From positions 1 to 57,966 of the forward strand of contig JAFXDF010000007.1 of assembly GCA_017521295.1 (NCBI GenBank): a stretch of 57,966 nt of DNA, given 5' to 3'. The translations under genes were made by a program, and so were the position numbers. Numbering within the stretch: position 1 is the first letter of the stretch; the number at the start of each line of letters is the position of its first letter. Source of the stretch: Clostridia bacterium (GTDB lineage Bacteria; Bacillota; Clostridia; Oscillospirales; Butyricicoccaceae). Below, piece after piece: positions 29,545 through 36,997 of the stretch. Below the pieces are notes generated by a model, which did no database searches, was not told the origin of the DNA, and saw nothing but the letters and a program-made list of their open reading frames with translations.

Positions 29545-30366
29545 ATGGAGCTTTCCTATATTCTGGCCGACCCCAGCGGCAACACCACCGCCTTCGTCCT
29601 CACCCCGGTGGCCCGGGGCTCCTACGGCCCGGTGGCCCGACAGGTGATGGCGGCGCTGAACGCCGAACAGGTGGCCTTTATCCACGACGGACGGATGGAC
29701 ATGATGGGCGGCGAATTCTGCGGCAATGCCAGCCGCAGCTTTGCCCTGTGGCAGGCCCTGCACCGGGAGGACGGCCTGTCCCTGCGCCCCTTCACCGGGG
29801 AGGAGCAGGTCTCGGTCCGGGTGTCCGGCGCGCCGCGGCCCTTGGATGTTGCCATCCGTGGCCGGGAGGATGCCCTTTATGCCGCCATAAAGATGCCCCT
29901 GCCCCTCCGTGTCCTGCCGCTCACCGACCCCGCTCTGGGCCCGGTGACCCTGGTGGAATACCCCGGCATCAGCCATCTGGTTCTGGAGGGCCGAACCCCC
30001 GATGACGGTGACCTTGCCGCCGCCCGGGCTTTGCTCACCGCTTTGAATGCCGACAGCGGCTGCTTCGGCCTGCTTTACGCCAACGGCAGCAGCCTGCGGC
30101 CCCTGGTCTATGTCCGGGACACCGACACCCTCATCTGGGAGGCCTCCTGCGCCTCGGGCACCTGTGCCGTGGCCGCCGCCCGGGCCCTGGCCCAAAAAAC
30201 CACCCTGGAACTGGAACTTTTCCAGCCCGGCGGCAGTCTGACTGCCAAAGCCCAATTACAAAACGGCCAATTGACGGCCCTCACCCTGGACGGCCCGGTG
30301 ACCTTCCCAAAGTCGGGCCGCCTGAGCCTTCCCCCTCAGGGGGAAGGTGGCACGGCGCAGCCGTGA
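29545..30366 (+). CDS. DapF-superfamily racemase/epimerase, possibly CntK-like
   Basis: A 273-residue PLP-independent epimerase with two cysteine-containing motifs, MMGGEFCGNASRSFALW (first catalytic Cys) and ASCASGTCAVAAARAL (second). The first differs from the DapF form (MCGNGIRC); GGEFCGNA recalls the histidine racemase CntK of staphylopine synthesis and related racemases. No opine or other dap genes are adjacent, so the substrate is open. The last 13 residues (LSLPPQGEGGTAQP) and the stop are encoded by a CCTTCCCC repeat, meaning the native C-terminus has been replaced or extended by repeat insertion. Confidence 0.85.
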   Translation: MELSYILADPSGNTTAFVLTPVARGSYGPVARQVMAALNAEQVAFIHDGRMDMMGGEFCGNASRSFALWQALHREDGLSLRPFTGEEQVSVRVSGAPRPLDVAIRGREDALYAAIKMPLPLRVLPLTDPALGPVTLVEYPGISHLVLEGRTPDDGDLAAARALLTALNADSGCFGLLYANGSSLRPLVYVRDTDTLIWEASCASGTCAVAAARALAQKTTLELELFQPGGSLTAKAQLQNGQLTALTLDGPVTFPKSGRLSLPPQGEGGTAQP

Positions 30367-30379
30367 CGGATGAGGGGGG
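30327..30379 (+). repeat. CCTTCCCC two-hairpin repeat, copy 3 (inside a gene end)
   Basis: CCTTCCCCC-TCA-GGGGGAAGG followed by CACGGC-GCA-GCCGTG and ACGGATGAGGGG. The TGA within GCCGTGA is the stop codon of the dapF-like gene. The second stem is again of different sequence but perfectly paired. Confidence 0.85.
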
Positions 30380-30419
30380 CCTTCCACCACCTCCCACTTC
30401 ATACAGAAAGGAGCCTCCT

Positions 30420-30890
30420 ATGAAACTTCTCTTCAAACAGCGCTTTTTCACTTGGTTTGACAGCTACGATATCTATGACGAGTCGGGCGCCACCCTCTTC
30501 ACGGTGGAGGGTCAGCTTGGCTGGGGCCACACCCTGCACATCAACGATGCCAAGGGCGAGCACATCGCCACCCTCAAGCAGCGGCTGTTCACCTTCCTGC
30601 CCAAGTTCGACCTGTACATCGGTGAGGATCTGGTGGGCACCATCACAAAGGACTTCACCTTTTTCGCCCCGGCCTTTGATGTGGACTTCAACAACTGGCG
30701 CGTAGAGGGTCAGTTCATGGAGTGGGACTATGACATTCTGGACAAGTTCGGCGGTCAGGTGGCCTCCATCTCCAAAGAGCTGTTCAACTGGACCGACACC
30801 TATGTCATCGACGTTGCCGACCCCGACGACGCCCTGTACGCCCTGATGGTGGTACTGGCCATCGACGCCGAAAAGTGCTCCCGCGACTAA
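30420..30890 (+). CDS. LURP-one-related (Tubby-like) protein, YxjI-type
   Basis: A 156-residue beta-barrel protein of the LOR/YxjI family. The pattern LLFKQRFFTWFDSYDIYDESG, AKGEHIATLKQRLFTFLPKFDLYIGEDLVGTI and the hydrophobic C-terminal helix (DDALYALMVVLAIDAEK) are characteristic of the 12-stranded barrel around a central helix found in Tubby and phospholipid scramblases. The bacterial role is unknown, membrane phosphoinositide-like binding being a family-level guess. AAAGGAG is seven bases before ATG 30420. Confidence 0.88.
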   Translation: MKLLFKQRFFTWFDSYDIYDESGATLFTVEGQLGWGHTLHINDAKGEHIATLKQRLFTFLPKFDLYIGEDLVGTITKDFTFFAPAFDVDFNNWRVEGQFMEWDYDILDKFGGQVASISKELFNWTDTYVIDVADPDDALYALMVVLAIDAEKCSRD

Positions 30891-30891
30891 G

Positions 30892-30935
30892 CCTTCCCCT
30901 TGAGGGGAAGGTGGCCCGCAGGGCCGGATGAGGTG
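30892..30935 (+). repeat. CCTTCCCC two-hairpin repeat, copy 4
   Basis: CCTTCCCC-TT-GAGGGGAAGG followed by GGCCC-GCA-GGGCC and GGATGAGG, starting one base after the stop of the LOR gene. Confidence 0.85.
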
Positions 30936-30952
30936 TTCCCCGCCCGCTCCCG

Positions 30953-31834
30953 CTATTCCTCCGACGGCCCCTCCGGGCCGTCTTTTTTATTGTCGTATTC
31001 TTCCAAAAAGCTGTGTTCTTCCCCGTCCTGCTTCCACCCCAGCAGGGTGTCCATGTTCACCATGTGGATGGCGGCAAAAATGTGCTTTTCCACGTCGGGG
31101 TTGGTTTTGCGCAGCTCTTTCAAAAGCGCCTTGGTCTCCTTGCGCTTGGAGAGACTCTCCTTGCCCTGGGTTTCGGCCTTTTCGGTGAACCGGCAGGCGC
31201 ACTGCAAAAACTGCAGCCCGTGGTACCTGGCCCAGGCGATGATATCCTCCTCATGCACCCGGTACATGGGCCGGATGAGCTCCATGCCGGGATAATTCTG
31301 ACTGTGCAACTTGGGCATCATGGCCTGGATCTGGGCCCCGTACAAAAGACCCATCAGGGTGGTCTCCACCACGTCGCTGAAGTGGTGGCCCAGGGCGATC
31401 TTATTGCAGCCCAACTCCTGGGCATACTTGTACAAATACCCTCTGCGCATCCGGGCGCACAGGTAGCAGGGATTCTTTTCCACCCCCGACACAAAGCGGA
31501 AGATGTCGGTCTCCCGCACGGTCACCTCCAGCCCCAGCAGGGCGGCGTTGTCCAGAATCCGCTGCCGGTTCTGGGGGGTGTACCCCGGGTCCATCACCAG
31601 ATACTTCACCGCAAAGGGGAAGTCCGACCGCCGCTGCAGCATCTGCATGAGCTTTGCCAGCAGCATGGAGTCCTTGCCCCCCGAGATGCACACGCAGATG
31701 CTGTCCCCGGGCTGAATGAGCCGATATTCTTTGATCCCGGCGATAAAGGGGCCCCACAGCGCATCCCGGTATTTTTTCTGGATGCTGCGCTCCACCTGTT
31801 GGGCAGGGGTCAGCTTGCTCAGATCGCGGGCCAC
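30953..31834 (-). CDS. TtcA-family tRNA 2-thiolation protein
   Basis: A 293-residue PP-loop ATPase of the TtcA/TtuA family. SGGKDS (residues about 51-56) binds ATP; the cysteine pair CYLCARMRRG near 122 together with CACRF near 211 could hold an iron-sulphur cluster. TtcA thiolates C32 of tRNAs; the clostridial short versions are not characterised, so position specificity is uncertain. The last ten codons lie over a plus-strand terminator that ends the LOR transcript. It lies 13 bases downstream of the kinase gene and is probably co-transcribed. Confidence 0.88.
   Translation of the reverse strand: MARDLSKLTPAQQVERSIQKKYRDALWGPFIAGIKEYRLIQPGDSICVCISGGKDSMLLAKLMQMLQRRSDFPFAVKYLVMDPGYTPQNRQRILDNAALLGLEVTVRETDIFRFVSGVEKNPCYLCARMRRGYLYKYAQELGCNKIALGHHFSDVVETTLMGLLYGAQIQAMMPKLHSQNYPGMELIRPMYRVHEEDIIAWARYHGLQFLQCACRFTEKAETQGKESLSKRKETKALLKELRKTNPDVEKHIFAAIHMVNMDTLLGWKQDGEEHSFLEEYDNKKDGPEGPSEE
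30963..30988 (+). terminator. Terminator of LOR gene inside the 3' end of ttcA-like gene
   Basis: GACGGCCC-CTCC-GGGCCGTC followed by six T on the plus strand. The same bases encode the C-terminal KDGPEGPSEE of the opposing gene. Confidence 0.85.
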
Positions 31835-31847
31835 AGGGCCACCTCCC

Positions 31848-32411
31848 TTACAAAATGATATGACAGCAGTCCTTTACCCGGCAGGCCTCGAAATACACCC
31901 GCTCCAAGGGGATCCATTCGGTGAGAAACCGCCGGAGCATTTGCTCGCCGTTGCGGCGCAGGATCCGCTCTTTCTGGAGGGTCTCCTCCACCTCCACCAG
32001 CACCCGCAGGTCAAAGTATTCCCGCAGCATGGGGTGCAGGCTGTAGGCCCCCTCCACGATGACCACATCCCGGACTTCCGCCCGGACAGTTTTGTTCACC
32101 GCCATCACCGAGCAGTCAAACACACCGTATTCCGGCTTCTTGCCCTGCCGGATGGGCTCCAGCACCTCTGCCCGCACCCGTTCCCAGTGGACGTTGCCGC
32201 CGGGCTGGGCGAACCGTTCTTCCGTCCGCATCTCCATAGGCAGGAAAAAGTCATCCATGTGGATCAGCGTGGCCTGCAGTTCCTCTGCCAGAGCCGCCCC
32301 CAGGGTGGATTTTCCGCTGGCGCTGCCGCCGTCGATGGCCACCAAAAAGGGCTTCTTGTTTTCCCTGCGCTGTTCGATCTCCCGTTTCAGCCGGGATACC
32401 CGCTGTTCCAT
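31848..32411 (-). CDS. Uridine kinase-like P-loop nucleoside kinase
   Basis: A 187-residue P-loop kinase with Walker A GGSASGKSTL (about 29-38), followed by LIHMDDFFLP, the substrate-binding DDFF motif of uridine/phosphoribulokinase-like enzymes, and a LREYFDLRVLVEVE strand. The substrate is not certain. AGGCGGTGGGTCC precedes ATG 32411; longer in-frame starts run into the promoter and a repeat, so they are rejected. First gene of a two-gene operon with the ttcA-like gene. Confidence 0.88.
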   Translation of the reverse strand: MEQRVSRLKREIEQRRENKKPFLVAIDGGSASGKSTLGAALAEELQATLIHMDDFFLPMEMRTEERFAQPGGNVHWERVRAEVLEPIRQGKKPEYGVFDCSVMAVNKTVRAEVRDVVIVEGAYSLHPMLREYFDLRVLVEVEETLQKERILRRNGEQMLRRFLTEWIPLERVYFEACRVKDCCHIIL

Positions 32412-32438
32412 GGACCCACCGCCTTTCTTAACTGAATT

Positions 32439-32467
32439 ATTATACCACACCCTTGCGGAAGTGGCAA
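32439..32467 (-). promoter_or_regulatory. Promoter of kinase-ttcA operon
   Basis: Minus strand TTGCCA, 17-base spacer, TATAAT. Confidence 0.75.
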
Positions 32468-32495
32468 CCGCCAGTGCTCCCCGCGCCGAAACCTT

Positions 32496-32526
32496 GTCAT
32501 CCCGAGCGCAGTCGAGGGATCTCAGG
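32496..32526. repeat. GTCATCCCGAGCG repeat, half copy
   Basis: GTCATCCCGAGCGCAGTCGAGGGATCTCAGG, one arm of the dispersed element; no second arm nearby. Confidence 0.7.
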
Positions 32527-32640
32527 GCAGATGCCAAAATCTTCATATATTTTTAAGATTTCAAACCCTTTTCCCCCATGCCCTTTTCCTGTATAATGAA
32601 ACCCATAGATCAACTGTCCGCCCCCGCGAAAGGAGTACCC

Positions 32641-35552
32641 ATGAAAAAGATTTCCACCCGGGCCGTTGCCTGGATCCTGCTGATCCTGCTGGCCCTGTCC
32701 TGCATCATCCCGGCCTTTGCCGCCGAAGGCGATGCCCGCACCGTACAGACCGTCCTGGGCGACGGCCTCACCCTCACCCAGCTGAACAGCTATCTCAGCG
32801 GCGTCCGCCGTCAGCAGTTCACCCTGGACTATGAGCCCGGGGGCTCGGTGCAGCCCCTGGTTCTGTACGGCGACACCCTCTACGGCAAATCCACCGTCAA
32901 CCAGGTGGTGGACTATGCCGAAAGCCTTGGCTACCACGTGCTGGCCGCCGTCAACTCCGACTATTTCTTCACCGGTTCGGGCATCCCCACCGGCATGACC
33001 ATCCAGGACGGTGTCCTGGTGACCTCCGACGGAAGCTGGAACGCCGTGGGCATTCTGGAAAACGGCAAGGCCTTTGCCGACACCCCCAAGCTGTCCCTCA
33101 CCCTCACCACCGAGGACGGGGAGGAATACCCCATCCACGCCCTCAACAACGTCCGCACCGCCGAGGGCCTGTATCTCTACACCGACGATTTTGATTACTG
33201 CACCCGCACCACCGCCGAGGGCACCGAGGTGGTGCTTCAGCTGGGCAGCCGCTACAATCAGCTGAAAATCGGCAAAAAGGTAGAGGCCACCGTGGCCTCC
33301 ATCGCCCAGAGCAAGAACACCGATATCGGTGAAAACCAGATGGTGCTGTCCCTCACCGCCAACAACAAGCCCGGCCTGGACCTGTATTCCATGCTGGAGG
33401 AGGGGGAAAAGGTCACCATCCGGGCCACCACCCCCGATGACCGCTGGGAGGATGTGGTTTGGGCCACCGGCGGCGGCAACATTCTGGTCCGTGACGGCCA
33501 GCTCACCGCCGACGCCAACGTGTCCGGCCGGGAACCCCGCACCCTGCTGGGTGTCCGCGAGGACGGCTCCTTCACCGTTATCCAGTGCGACGGCCGCCAG
33601 ACCGGCCTCAGCGCGGGCCTTTCCCTCACCGAGGGCGCCCGTCTGCTGATGGATATGGAATGCACCACCGTCATCAACCTGGACGGCGGCGGCTCCTCCA
33701 TCACCGCCGTGTCCTATCCCGGCCTGCCTTCCCAGGTCCTGTCCTCCCCCTCCGACGGCAGCCCCCGTGCCGGCGCCACCTACCTGCTTTTCGTGGCCAC
33801 CGGACGGGACACCGGCAGCACCTACGGCACGGCGGTCTATCCCCGTTCGGCCACCGTCCTTGCCGGCTCGGTGCTGGAAGTGTCGGCCTTCAGCTACAAT
33901 AAGTACTATCTGGGCTTCCTGGACGCCACTGACCGCATCGAGAGCTCTGACGGTCTGGTGGAGGACGGCCTGTTCTACGCCCCCGACTACCCTGCCGACT
34001 GTCTGCTGACCACCGGCGACAGCCGCTGCCAGACCGCCCTCATCACCGTCACCGACCGGGTGGCCTCCCTCCGTCTGGCCCGCGGCGGCAAGACCCTGTC
34101 CTCCCTCACCCTGGACTGGGCCAGAGTGCCCAGCTGGACGTGGTGGCCTCCGACGGCCTGCGGCCCATCACCTGCACCGATGACCAGTTCACCTTCTCGG
34201 TGACGGGCAACATCGGCACCGTGGATGAAGAAGGTCTGTTCACCGCCGGCACCACCCTGGGGGAAGGCGCCGTCACCGTGTCCTACGGCGATGTGTCCTA
34301 CAGCCTGCCGGTGACCATTTCCGGCAAGCCGGGCACCCTGCTGGAGGGCTTTGAGACCGGCACCGACTGCGGCACCTTTGGCTCTGCCCTGTCCTCTGCC
34401 GCTGTCACCACCGACCTGACCCAGGTGCCCTACGGCGGCGCCGCCCTGTCCCTCACCTACCAGGGCCAGGCCGAGGATATGTCGGAATACCTGCTGTCCG
34501 ACCCCGTGACCCTGTCCGGCCCCTCCCATCTGGCCATGATGGCCAAGGGCAGCGGCGACTGGCAGTGGCTCTTCCTGCTGAAGGACGGCTCGGTGACCAC
34601 CCTGCCCATGGAGCTGACCGGCGAGGGCTGGCAGGTTACCGCCACCGCCCTCCCCGAAAATGCCGAAAGCCTGCTGGGCTTTGCCTGCCAGGGTGCCGGC
34701 ACCGGCACCCTGCTGCTGGACCAGATCACCGGCCACTTCGGCGGTGTCACCGCCGATACCACGCCCCCCGAGTTGGAGATGGCCCTCACCGAAGAGGGCA
34801 CGCTGACCGCCGCCCTCTCCGACAGCGGCGAGGTGGCCCTCACCAAGGCGGACATCGCCCTGCTGGTGGACGGCGAGACCGCTTCCTTCACCTTCTCGGG
34901 CGGCACCCTCACCGCCGCTCTGCCCCAGGACGGCCTGCTCCACCGTATCACCCTCATCGCCCGGGATGCCGCCGGCAACCTGGCCCGCAGGAGCATGGAT
35001 GTGGGCACCCTGCCCGCCTCCTTTGCCGATATGGAGGGTCACTGGGCGGCCTCCCACGCCGAATACCTGCTGCAGAAGGGCGTGTTCTCCCCCTCCGAAG
35101 CCTTCAACCCCGGCACCAAGGTGTCCAATGAAATGGCCGCCACCATGCTCTCCCGTTACCTGGGCGTGAATGTGGCCGACTACGCCCAGGTGGAGCTGCC
35201 CTACACCGACGCCGCTAAGATCTCCGACTGGGCCCTGCCCCATGTCCGGGCCATGTACGCCCTGGGCGTCATGAAGGGCAGCACCGATCCCCTCGGCCGT
35301 TCGGTGCTGCTGCCCCAGAACAACTGCAGCCGTGCCCAGATCATGACCATCCTGGGCCGCACCCTCTCCCGTGGCTACAGCTACGGCCCCTGTGCCTTTA
35401 CCGACAGCCGGAAGATCCCCGACTGGGCCCGTGACCACATCGACCTGCTGTCCGCCCTGGGGGTCATCACCGGCGGCGACTCGGGCAAGGTCGATCCCCT
35501 TGGCACCATCACCCGTGCCGAGTTCGCAGCCCTGCTGTACCGCATGTATTAA
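32641..35552 (+). pseudogene. Phosphodiester glycosidase (NAGPA-like) surface protein with SLH domains, frameshifted
   Basis: Two frames together encode about 970 residues. Frame 1 starts at ATG 32641 with a signal peptide (cut after IIPAFA-AEG) and an N-acetylglucosamine-1-phosphodiester glycosidase-like domain (residues about 75-385; AAVNSDYFFTGSGIPTGMTI, NLDGGGSSITAVSYPGLPSQ), which in other proteins removes GlcNAc from phosphodiesters. Frame 2 continues at VVASDGLRPITC with an Ig-like region and three C-terminal SLH repeats ending ITRAEFAALLYRMY. The switch is near 34117-34120: inserting one C (GACTCGGGCCAG) would restore LDSGQSAQLDVVAS. It may be a sequencing error or a true lesion; without it the protein would be wall-anchored. 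Confidence 0.85.
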
Positions 35553-35560
35553 CTTTGCAG

Positions 35561-35592
35561 GACGGCCCCCACCGGGGCCGTCTTTGTTTTTT
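35561..35592 (+). terminator. Terminator of glycosidase/SLH gene
   Basis: GACGGCCCC / GGGGCCGTC stem followed by TTTGTTTTTT. Confidence 0.88.
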
Positions 35593-35687
35593 GCCCGTGA
35601 AAAAAGCCGGGCGGCAGGAGCGCCCCCAGCGCCGTCTGCCCGTCCCGGTCTTTTTGTCTTTGCAAATGCAGTTGTTTTGAAGATGAC

Positions 35688-35752
35688 GCTGCAGCTGCTG
35701 TTGGAGTTGCAGCTGCAGCTGTAGGTGAAGTTGGAGCTGTAGTTGTAGTTGG
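35688..35752. repeat. CAGCTG-rich short tandem tract in non-coding DNA
   Basis: Between 35688 and 35752 the sequence is built from units such as GCTGCA, GTTGGA, GTTGTA and GCTGTA, with several CAGCTG palindromes. Read on the minus strand it would encode a Thr/Ala/Pro-rich stretch, but no convincing gene is seen. Together with 35768-35837 it fills the 336-base gap without a clear gene between the SLH gene and the next minus-strand operon. Confidence 0.6.
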
Positions 35753-35767
35753 CATTTTTTGCATCGG

Positions 35768-35837
35768 TTTGCTATGCAAAACTATGCACATGCATGCATT
35801 TGCTATCGCTTGCTATCCTTTGCTATCGGTTTGCTAT
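35768..35837 (+). repeat. Phased TTGCTAT repeats
   Basis: TTGCTAT occurs five times at 35769, 35800, 35810, 35820 and 35831, spacings 31, 10, 10 and 11 bases, so all copies face the same side of the helix. Between the first and second lies TGCACATGCATGCA. Each unit resembles the TGC-extended -10 found in promoters of this genome. Confidence 0.75.
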
Positions 35838-35855
35838 TTCTAACTGCCGGGCATC

Positions 35856-35884
35856 AAAAAAGCACCCCATCCGGGGTGCTTTCT
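35856..35884. terminator. Bidirectional terminator at end of the minus-strand ispE-nitroreductase operon
   Basis: AAAGCACCCC / GGGGTGCTTT stem with a four-base loop; six T on the minus side. Confidence 0.88.
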
Positions 35885-35888
35885 TGTT

Positions 35889-36044
35889 TCACTTCTTTTC
35901 CCGGCCCAGAAAGCCGAAAATATACACGCACAGGGCCACGCCCAGCAGGAAAAACACCGGGCTGCCAAAGGCATTGGCCAGCACGTTGCCCAGCAGCAGG
36001 GCGGCCACCGAAAAGATCAGCCGGGCGGCTTTGTTCAGCTTTAC
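35889..36044 (-). CDS. Possible small membrane protein without a normal start codon
   Basis: The frame encodes KLNKAARLIFSVAALLLGN, then a second hydrophobic segment (SPVFFLLGVALCVYIFGF) and a charged end LGREKK, 51 residues with two likely membrane helices, ending 5 bases before the operon terminator. It would best begin at VKLNKAARL, but that codon is GTA (36042-36044), overlapping the nitroreductase stop; no ATG, GTG or TTG is near it. Either initiation is unusual, the start was lost by mutation, or the shorter GTG further in is used. Confidence 0.4.
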   Translation of the reverse strand, partial: VKLNKAARLIFSVAALLLGNVLANAFGSPVFFLLGVALCVYIFGFLGREKK

Positions 36045-36553
36045 AGCCGCACCACCGTCTCTTCCAGGGCCTTGCGGCTGTCGTGCATGGAGGAGGGATG
36101 GCTGCTCTCGGCAGGATAGCCCAGGGGCAGCAGGGCAAAGACCTCTTCATTCTCGGGGATGTTGAAGGCTTCCTTGGTCTGCTTGGTGTCAAACCAGCAC
36201 ACCCAGCAGGTGCCCAGACCCAGCTCCTGTGCCTGCAGCATCATCTGGGTGGTGACGATGGAGCAGTCCATCTCGGCAGAGGACCGATCGTTGAAGGGGT
36301 TGACCCAGGCCTGGTCCTTGCAGCCGCACACCATCAGCACCACAGGGGCGTTAAAGGCGCAGCGGGTGATGCCCCGGATCTTTTCGATGGCATCCTCGCT
36401 CTCCAGCACATAGATCTTCTGGGGCTGCTGATTTTTGGCGGTGGGGGCACAGGCGCCGGCAGCCAGCACCTTCTGCAGCTTTTCCTCTTCCACCGGCTTT
36501 TCGGCAAACTTACGCACCGAATAACGGGCCTTTGCCAGTTCTAACAATTCCAT
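36041..36553 (-). CDS. Nitroreductase-family flavoprotein
   Basis: A 170-residue FMN-dependent nitroreductase-like protein. ARYSVRKFAEKPV at the N-terminus contacts FMN phosphate, followed by AGACAPTAKNQQPQKIYVL and LGLGTCWVCWF. It could reduce nitro compounds, quinones or an unidentified metabolite. It is the last recognised gene of a seven-gene operon starting at 40911, 15 bases behind ruvX. Confidence 0.9.
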   Translation of the reverse strand: MELLELAKARYSVRKFAEKPVEEEKLQKVLAAGACAPTAKNQQPQKIYVLESEDAIEKIRGITRCAFNAPVVLMVCGCKDQAWVNPFNDRSSAEMDCSIVTTQMMLQAQELGLGTCWVCWFDTKQTKEAFNIPENEEVFALLPLGYPAESSHPSSMHDSRKALEETVVRL

Positions 36554-36568
36554 GGTCGTTGCTCCTTT

Positions 36569-36994
36569 TCAGCGGTTTTTTTGCATGTTGTAAAAATCCA
36601 GATAGCTCTGCAGGATCACCTGGGCCGCCACAGCGTCCACCCGGGCCCGCTGCTTGTCCCGCTTTTTGCCGGCATCCGACAGGATGCGGTTGGCGGTGAC
36701 AGAGCTGCCCCGTTCATCCCAGAGCACCACCTCCAGGCCGGACTTTTCCCGGAGCTGTGCGGCAAACTCCCGGCACTCCAAAGCCTTGGGACCCTCGGTG
36801 CCGTTCATGTTGAGGGCCAGGCCCACCACGATCCGGCCGGGCTTTTCGGCCTGGATCTCCTTACAGACGGCCTCCAGCAGCCGCTCCCGGTTGTGCTCGG
36901 CAATGGTGATGGATCTTCCGGCCAGAAAGCCGCTGAGATCGGACACGCACACGCCGGTGCGTGCCTTTCCCAGATCGATACCCATGATCTTCAT
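36569..36994 (-). CDS. ruvX: YqgF/RuvX-family Holliday junction resolvase-like protein
   Basis: A 141-residue RNase H-fold protein. GIDLGKARTGVCVSD carries the first catalytic Asp, VVGLALNMNGTEGPKA the family loop, and LWDERGSSVTANRIL and DAVAAQVILQSYLD the remaining acidic residues. YqgF acts in pre-16S rRNA 5' maturation and/or junction processing. Start ATG 36994 lies three bases behind the upstream stop. Confidence 0.94.
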   Translation of the reverse strand: MKIMGIDLGKARTGVCVSDLSGFLAGRSITIAEHNRERLLEAVCKEIQAEKPGRIVVGLALNMNGTEGPKALECREFAAQLREKSGLEVVLWDERGSSVTANRILSDAGKKRDKQRARVDAVAAQVILQSYLDFYNMQKNR

Positions 36995-36997
36995 GGA

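Noticed and set aside
32412..32546. Longer N-terminus for the uridine-kinase-like protein
   Set aside because: The extension would be read from the promoter and a repeat element; ATG 32411 has a ribosome site and matches the length of relatives.
35768..35837. CRISPR array
   Set aside because: Repeat units are only 7-10 bases and there are no spacers of uniform 30-40 base length; no CRISPR array is seen anywhere in the window.
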